Of a stretch of 64,000 bases of DNA, positions 56,971-64,000 are shown piece after piece (within the stretch, counting starts at the first letter, position 1; each line of letters begins with the position of its first letter). The DNA comes from Puccinia triticina (Eukaryota; Basidiomycota; Pucciniomycetes; Pucciniales; Pucciniaceae), in NCBI RefSeq assembly GCF_026914185.1, contig NC_070568.1:2996001-3060000 (forward strand). Reading direction: 5' to 3'. The translations under genes were made by a program, and so were the position numbers. The notes under the pieces were generated by a model, which saw only the letters and a program-made list of their open reading frames with translations, was not told where the DNA came from and did not search any database.

Positions 56971-57341
56971 ACACTCTCAGCAACGCTGAAACCAATCCAA
57001 TCCAAGACAAGTATTGGCAATACCATGGATCATATCGTTCTTTTGATACACAAGAATTTGATACCACATATTGTATTGACAAACAGATACAATATGATGG
57101 TATTGTATTGATTTTTTTCTCTTTCTTTTCTGGGCCATTCGGACAAAATCCAATGGCCCATTCAAGCAATTTATTGAATATTGGATTGGATTGGGGACCC
57201 AATGCACATATCTCAATGCATCTGGATTGTATTGGTTTGCAGATCCAATACAGATAAAATGTATTGGAAACAACAGCGATCCAATATCAATAAATACCAA
57301 TACATGTATAGTTTCAGAGTTGCTCTCAGTCAGATTGATTT
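56971..57341. mobile_element. MITE-like element, about 370 bp
   Basis: Imperfect inverted ends (AGCAACGCTGAAAC left, GTTTCAGAGTTGCT right). Several inverted and direct copies of CAATCCAATCC, ATTGGATTGG and CCAATACA lie inside. The exact ends and any duplication are uncertain. Confidence 0.5.
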
Positions 57342-58060
57342 AACACATAAAAAATCATGTGAGAGGGGTAACTCCAATATCTGTGCAAAATCAAGTACCA
57401 TGTAGTTGTTTTATTTACATAAGATACTTAGTGACTTACCAATAGCTTTGAAGCATGTGGCCTTGATCAACAACGCAAACTTCAAAGGCTATGCTACTCT
57501 ACAAAAAAGAGCCAAATAGCTCAGCGTAGCGGGGCCCTACTATTCCTGGTGCCTATTAGTGATAGCAGTAGCGGCGAACCGCGCCAGAGAAATGGAAAAA
57601 TTGCTACTTGTATTTTGACCTCTCCTGCTTTTACTAAAAAACAGTGCGGCAAAAGCAGACAACATTAGGACAAACTTTCTACCACTTTTAGCGGCTTTTT
57701 GCTGAAATTGTGTGGACAGCGCACCACACTGCTACACTTTTGGCCTTTGAAGTTTCCCTTTGCAGCGCTTTAAGTTACCTTACACTGAGAATAGCCCTAA
57801 TAGCGCACTATGCCGCAGCGCTATTGGCCACCAAGTCCCCTTTGCTGTTAATGGCGCCCAGAGCGCAGATAGCACCCTTGGTGCGCTGAAGAGCAGAGAT
57901 CAGTGGAAATTGTTGCTTTTCAGCATTCAGTACAGTGTTATTTCCACAACTTAAGCTCTTGGTACGTTTAGCAACCAAAAATTGCTACTTCAGCAGTTTT
58001 TACCACTTTTTTCCACTACTTCAGTGGTCAGCATAGTGATTTTCTACAACTTATTATCAT
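57342..58060. other. Spacer between MITE and 42-bp satellite
   Basis: It contains repeated TTTT(A/T)CCACTTTT and AGCGC-rich motifs (57500-58040) with local inverted pairs such as GCGCTATTGGC. No gene. Confidence 0.4.
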
Positions 58061-59060
58061 TGGGAGGTGAGAGACCCCTTGATTGCCGGCACCAACCGGT
58101 CATCAAGGTGTACTGTACTGCAAAGTCCCCTCGATGATTGGTACCAACCGGCCATCAAGAGCTATGAGACCCCTCAATGGCCGGTCCGACCGGTCATTGA
58201 GAGCAATGAGACCCCTTGATGACCGGTACTGACCCGCCATTGAGAGGTATGAGACCCCTTGATGGCCGGTCCGACCGGTCATCGGGAGGTGAGAGACCCC
58301 TTGATGGCCGGTCCAACCGGTCATCGAGAGCGATGAGACCCCTTGATGACCGGTACTGACCGGCCATCAAGAGGTGAGAGACCCCTCGATGGCAGGTCCG
58401 ACTGGTCATTGGGAGGTGAGAGACCCCTTGATGGCCGGTCTGACCAGTCACCAAGAGGTGTGAGACTCCTCAATGGCCGGTCCGACCGGTCATCAAGAGC
58501 AATGAGACCCCTTGATGGCCAGTCCAACCGGTCATTGAGAGGTGTGAGACCCCTCAATGACCGGTACTGACCGGCCATTGAGAGGGGTGAGACCCCTTGA
58601 TGGCCGGTCCGACCGGTCATGTGGAGGTGAGAGACCCCTTGATGGCCGGCACCAACCAGTCATTGAGGTGTACCGTACTGCGGAGTCCCCTTGATGACAG
58701 GTAAAGACCCGCCATTGACAGCTATGAGACCCCTCAATGGCCGGTCGGACCGGTCATTGGGGAGTGAGACCTCGATGACCGGTTGGACCGGCCATCAAGG
58801 TGTAATGTACTGCGGAGTTCCCTCGATGACCGGTACAGATCGGCCATCAAGAGGTATGAATCTCCTTGATGCCGGGCTGTTCTGGTCATCAAGAGTTGTT
58901 ACCTCCCTCCAAGACCGCACAGACCGGTCATTGAGAGCTGTGACTCCCCTCAACGAGCGGCATAGACCAGTCATCAGAGAGGAAAAATGAATCTGCTTGA
59001 TGCCGGTCTGTACCGGTCATCAAGAGGTGTGGGTCCCCCCAATAACCACTACAGATCAGC
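58060..59060. repeat. 42-bp hairpin satellite array, about 1 kb
   Basis: Roughly 20 tandem units with starts about 42 bp apart (for example gagac at 58166, 58208, 58251, 58293). Each unit contains GAGACCCCTTGATGGCCGGT followed by CCGACCGGTCATCGAGAG. GATGGCCGGT pairs with ACCGGTCATC around CCG, so each unit can fold. Copies diverge toward the right end. Confidence 0.9.
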
Positions 59061-59993
59061 ATCAAGACAAGATGGATACCTACAGGACACAATCAGCTTA
59101 TGTAACTACTCACAGCCAAGTTCCTTGGATTTGGAACATGTCAAGCTCTCAGGCTGACCTGTAAACACTCGGATGAGTGTGTACAGGCCAGCATCTTGTA
59201 TACTTAGGTGCAGGGCCCTGACAACCAAGTTGTCAAGTTTTGGTTTGAAGGATGTCAGGGCCCAGGGTGTGTGAGCTTGGTTGGATACTTAAAGGGCTGG
59301 GGGAGGGAAGCTGTTTGTCCCCCCAGGGGATCTGGTTTTGTCCATCCCCTCCCTGAAGGCCCCCTATTTCATTTGAGTAGGCCCCTTCTTGATTTTAAAA
59401 AACAAAAATTCCAAACCCAAACAAAACTTTAACAATATAAAATTTAAACTCACACAAAACAAGAAAATTTAAACTTTGAACTCACACAACACAAAAACAT
59501 TTAAACTTTGAACTACACAAAACAAAAACATTTGAACACACAAAAAAAATAAACTCACACAAAAACCATAATTCAAACTCAAACAAACCATAAACTCTGT
59601 ACTGAAAAAAAACTCACACTTTTTAAACTTAAAGAACACAAATTTCAAACTTTTAATTTCTTCTGCCTGCAATTTCAATGAAATGCAGCATGAACCCATG
59701 AAGTCAGTTTCTGTGAAACTGTGGTTTTAATAAACTTGGATTATTTCTCTCTAATGGCATCTCAAAACCTCCCAGATTGTTGAGGTAGGCTCAATGGTGA
59801 ATTCTACCTGAAGCCAGGTTGATTGGTGAAGTATGATGGTGGAAGCTTGTTGTAAGAGTCCTGAAGAGGACTCTTCACTGGGCAGACAAAGGGGCTCTCA
59901 CACAGAGCCTAAGTGGCACAATTTCTAGAAACCACTTATGTATTGAATTTCTAACCCAGGAGAGAAGATTAGCTTCTCTCTCTATATACATGT
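59061..59993. other. Low-complexity AAAC/AAAT-rich region
   Basis: 59395-59660 is a run of AACTCACACAAAACAAA variants. A 31-bp block CTAACCCAGGAGAGAAGATT... at 59951 recurs at 60027. No gene supported. Confidence 0.5.
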
Positions 59994-60157
59994 TGTGAAG
60001 TAATGAAAGAAGGAAATGAGACTCACCTAACCCAGGAGAGAAGATTAGCTTCTCTCTGCTGAGTTAGGTGGGGCGCGGGGAGTGTTGAGTTAAGTATTGG
60101 AGAGTTGCTGATGTGTAAGCTTGTCGCGCTCTTCTTGTGAAGTCCCTGGTCTTCACA
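59994..60157 (-). repeat. Probable 3' LTR of minus-strand gypsy element
   Basis: On the minus strand it starts TGTGAAGACC directly after a polypurine tract (AGGAGGGGAGAC, 60169-60158) and ends TTACTTCACA. The ends TGTGAAG/CTTCACA are inverted. The 5' partner is outside or lost, so the right-hand limit of 164 bp is provisional. Confidence 0.5.
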
Positions 60158-60190
60158 GTCTCCCCTCCTATAATGAGACAGAAGGGGAGA

Positions 60191-63100
60191 TTAGTCCGCT
60201 GGGATGTCCGAGTCTTCCGGGAAGGCATCTTCGGGGTGGCGGCATTTCTTGAGTTTTGAGATGTGAAAAACAGGGTGTTGCTTGTTGGTAGTGAAAGGGC
60301 CACATTTATTCCCTCGTTGAAGATTAGGGCCCCTCATACCGTTCCTTCAATTTGTCAATGCCACCCTGGTGTTTTCCTCGCCAGTCTGCCGAATTGAGGA
60401 ACACCTTATCGCCTACTTCAAGCTTTGGTGGGTCCGACCGGTGTTTGTTGTGTTGTTTTGCTTGTGATCAGTGCGTCCCGCGCCTCTGCCCAGGCTTGCT
60501 CCCTGGACTTGATCCACTTATCAAGCGCTGGGATGGGGTCGTCCGTGGATCCCGGTTTTGGGCGTACAGCAAACAAGGAAGGCTTGCGTCCATAGATGAG
60601 TTCGAAAGGGCTAGCGCCAGTTGCTACGTTGATGGCGTACTCGACTGCTGGTAGTGATTCCAGCCATCGACTTTGCCTCTTGGCTGTAAATGTGCGGAGG
60701 ATTTGGCCCACCGTCTTGTTCAATCGTTCGCTCCGACCGTCTGCCTGTGGGTGAAACGACGTAGTCATGTGGAAGTCAATGTTCAACCGACCCATAAGGG
60801 ACTTCCAGAATCGGGAGGTCCATGATTTATCCCTGTCACTGATGATTGAGGCCGGGGGTCCAAACTTGGCAATCCAGCCGCTGAAAAATCTGGTCGCCGT
60901 TTTTTCCGCCGAGTCCGCTTGGAGGACCGGTATGATTTGAATGAAGCCTGACATCCGACATGTGACCGTCAGGATCATGTCATAATGGGTGGATTGTCGG
61001 AGTGGTCCAACGAAGTCGATTGCCAAGTCACTCAGAGGCTTCCGGGGAAAGGATGGTGTCAACATTTTCCCTGCCGGGGCTGTGGTCGGGGCTTTAGTAC
61101 GTTGACAGGTATCACAGTGTTCAACCAATCTCTTGATGTTGGCTGACATTCGTGGCCAGAAAAAGTCCCGCCGTAGTTCCTTCGTAGTCTTGAGGTAGCC
61201 TAGGTGGCCGAGTCGTTGATGGGCCTCGTCCACCAGCCTCCTACGTAGTGAGAAGTTGGCTGGGATGACTAGTTGATCGTCAATGAAGAGAAGACCATCT
61301 TCCTCACAACAGTTGTCTTGTAAAGGAAGTGCGTCGCGGAGTGCCAAGCAAAACTTATCATGTGGATAGCTATCCTGAATGAGGCGTTTGAGCGATGGGG
61401 AGAGGGTACAGCTGAACTCCGCCAACGCTGCAACACACGCAACCTCTTGTTGTTGTGGGGTCCCATCGTCGATAATATCCTTCCTTGAGAGTGCGTCCGC
61501 CACCGTGTTATCTTCCCCCTTGATGTAGTTAAAGTTCAGATCGAAATCCGCCAACAGTTCAGTCCACCGAGCCTGACGCTTGCTGAGTGTACGTTGGGTT
61601 GGGAGGTGGATAAGAGAGTGGTGGTCCAACATTAAATTGACCTTCATTCCCAGGAGGAGCATTCTCCATTTCTGCAGTGCATGAACTACCGCTAGTAACT
61701 CTTGTTCATGTACCGGGTAATTACGCTCCGCTGCATTCATAAGGTGGGACTTGTAGGCAACAGGGGACGCCGTCTTCCATTCTTTGCCTTGGAAGAGTGC
61801 TGCCCCTAAACCGGATCCACTGGCATCCGTGAAAAGCCACATCGGGTCGTCTGAGTTGTAGTCAATATTCTTGAGACATGGGAGGGAGGTCATGATCCTC
61901 TTGATGTTTTGAAACACGGCCTCTTCCCTGTCCCCCCATTTGAAATCTTTTGGGTCTAGTTTCGTGCTCGTCAAGGGGGTGAGTGTGCCGACATATCGCT
62001 GTAACCCCCAGATGAATTTCTTCATCCACTGGACCGTTCCAAGGAACTTCTTCACTCCTTTTGGTGACCGCGGAGAGGGCCAGGATTGGATGTCAGCCAC
62101 TTTCTCATCATCAGCTTTGATTCCTTCCGCCGATATCCAGTGGCCCAGGAACTTTATCTTTGACCGAAATAGTTTTGTTTTCCTCGGGCTACAATACAGC
62201 GCCACATCACGAAGTCTATTGAGGACTATTCTGACGTGATCCTCGTGTTCGCGGAAGGAGTTCGAGTAAATGACAATATCGTCCAGATAAACCACGCAGA
62301 ACCAGTTGAGGACGTCTCCCAAAGCCTCCTCGAGGCGAGCTTGATGGGTTGCCGGAGCGTTCGTGAGGCCCATGGGCATGACAACCCACTCCATTAGACC
62401 CCAAGGCGTCTTGACTGCTGTCAACGGTATGTCAGCTTCCCGCATCCGCGTTTGGAAGAAGGCATTCGTCTGGTCAAGGACAGAAAATACCTTACCCAAG
62501 GCCACTAGTCGAACAATTTCATCAACATTGGATAGGGGGGATCGGTCCCTAATCGTCAAGCTGTTGAGTTTGCGATAGTCACAGACCCACTGGGGAAGTG
62601 TGGTTGGATCTTTCTTTGGGATTAACATGCTGGGTGACGCGTATTGGCTGGATGAGCGCCGAATGCGTCCCGCATCGAGATGTTGTTGGAGAAGAGTCTC
62701 CCAGGCTGCCATGTGTTTCTGGGGGTAAGGGAACTGGCGTTTGTTGATAATAGCGTCCGCGGCGGTGAGAACAATTTTATGTCTTGTCTTTGAAGCTACG
62801 GACTGCATTTTCTTTGGAAACGAAGAGGGAGTGGTCGATTCGAATTCGTCTATCTCGTCTGAAACCGCTGGAATATTGATTGGGAATAGCTCTTCAAATT
62901 CTTGAAGAATGAGCTTCCCTGATGCTTCACAGGGGTAGGTTTGGTCTTGCAGGTCTGTATGAATAGCTGCTGTTTCCTCAGTTGTCGATTGATAATCCAA
63001 GATTACTAGGCCAGTCCGTTTGCTAATGAGGGCCTGATCTTCTATCGACACTGTGAGCCCAAATTGATGCAGAAAGGGAGTACCCAAGATCATTTCATAG

Positions 63101-63397
63101 TCCCCAAGTACTGAGCCTATCCGCATTGCTACGTTTTCAAAAATGAGCGGTGGAGTCAGTGTATGCAGGGAAGCCACTGCGTATTGTCGGATCGGTATGG
63201 GTACGGTGGTATTGTCCCCCAGCGCAAGTCGGACCATAGTTGGTTGTGCTAGGTCCCGCCGTTCAAGGAGTGCTTTGTCAACTGCCTTGTCCGAAATGAT
63301 GTCCAGTTCCGACCCCGTGTCGACTAGGGCTCGGAGGCCCGTTGTGGAACTACTTAAGGGGCAGAATAGAGCTTGGAAGGGAAATGGATAGCAACAC
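60191..63397 (-). pseudogene. Ty3/gypsy pol, minus strand, degenerate
   Basis: The long frame 63237-60418 is open (939 aa) and extends upstream to a protease (LVDTGSELDIIS, about 63325-63290). RT active site VYLDDIVIY (about 62270-62300), RNase H LFTDASGSGLGAALF, integrase zinc finger (HQRLGHLGYLK ... CDTCQ) and core (AIDFVGPL, ISDRDKSW, QADGRSERLNK). A frameshift near 60450-60470 leads into HRSDPPKLEVGDKVFL. A TAA near 60330 and a further shift precede the end VFHISKLKKCRHPED, with a stop at 60191-60193. No chromodomain. The 5' part (gag) is missing; the sequence changes character at about 63398. Confidence 0.88.
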
Positions 63398-64000
63398 TAG
63401 TAATAATGTAAGCTATGCAAGGGTGCCAATGAGGCTGCCTTCCTGACTAATGCTGAGGGGATGAGAGTAACACTATGAAAAAGAAGAAAAGGTGTGGCTG
63501 ATTTCTACTTGATCTTAGGACCTAGTACTATGAGCTGACTACTGACTACTGAGGGTGAGAGGGTTGGAGCAGTGAGGAGAGAGGGGAATGCAATGGCAAA
63601 GGTTCAATAGCAATGGGTTCAGGAGCAACTGCACTGATATCAATGGGTGATGAGTAATTTCTACTATAATTTCTGTATCTAGAATTCTGCATAAGGTACA
63701 AGTGAGGGAGGAAGGACAGTTCTTATATGAAAGGAAGGATGAGCACAGACAATGAGAAGTTCTGGCTATGGGAAGGAAGGTTGTACAAATGGGGAAAGGT
63801 TCTGGCTATGGGAATAAAAGATTGTACAAATGGGGAAAGTGATGTGAACATAGTAACAACTTGTAATGATGAGCACTACTGAAAGGGATAAGCACAGATC
63901 CAATGATGTAATGTACACAATAGGCATAGTACATAATGAGTAATGTATGTAAAGGGTTTAGTATGTGAGAATATATATGTAAAAGGAATGTAATGTAATG
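63398..64000. other. Unidentified repeat-like sequence at right edge
   Basis: AT-rich and non-coding, replacing the expected gag of the gypsy element. It includes a direct duplication of GGTTCTGGCTATGGGAA...GTTGTACAAATGGGGAAAG (about 63753-63840) and TAATG-rich sequence at the end. It is probably part of another insertion running out of the window. Confidence 0.35.

Noticed and set aside
58103..58620. Repetitive minus-strand frames (MTGRTGHQGVSHL type)
   Set aside because: The 42-bp satellite unit is a multiple of three, so it stays open in several frames; no gene context.

Overview
The window looks like repeat-rich nuclear DNA of a rust fungus (Pucciniales, Puccinia-like). This is inferred from short GT-AG introns (about 60-150 bp), a CxC1/KDZ-type transposase, secreted phospholipase B paralogues, Ty3/gypsy elements of fungal type, and large arrays of hairpin-forming satellites. 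No ribosomal RNA gene, CRISPR array or prokaryotic operon is visible. Most of the sequence is mobile elements, many nested in one another; about half a dozen host-type genes lie between them.

Left part (1-13 kb): a minus-strand KDZ transposase gene (7509 to beyond the left edge) is cut by a complete but defective chromodomain Ty3/gypsy element (1160-6846, target duplication agagt). Next comes a secreted phospholipase B gene with nine exons (8478-11031), then a solo LTR (12039-12781) with a 5-bp duplication.

13-29 kb: an 11.4-kb Ty3/gypsy element (13247-24684) has almost identical 798-bp LTRs. Its Gag-protease and RT-RNaseH-integrase frames are joined by an ATGA overlap. Between pol and the 3' LTR it carries a five-exon gene on the opposite strand with its own TATA box. 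I consider this antisense gene the most interesting object here. The element sits in an older LTR element of another family (LTR 25656-26074, minus strand).

29-41 kb, the most gene-like part: a second phospholipase B gene (29160-31675), an unidentified ORF gene (about 33.6-34.8 kb), a J-domain protein (36226-37854), and a small three-exon gene of unknown function (39676-40343).

41-49 kb: stacked repeats. These are a 919-bp foldback element with a 9-bp duplication, a 46-bp hairpin satellite with an LTR-like insertion carrying a tRNA-like sequence, and a second copy of the 25-kb LTR family. That copy contains a TA-flanked Tc1/mariner-type element, which itself contains a 758-bp foldback element with an 8-bp duplication. 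The 25-kb copy supplies the empty site for the Tc1/mariner-type insertion.

49-64 kb: a multi-exon gene for a large predicted secreted protein (49750-52726) with one frame break, several MITE-like elements, two more hairpin satellite arrays (56.3 and 58.1-59.0 kb), and a degenerate minus-strand gypsy pol (60191-63397) with a probable 164-bp 3' LTR.

Exon boundaries were set by eye from splice signals, reading phase and comparison between copies in the window. Family names rest on recognised motifs, not on database searches.
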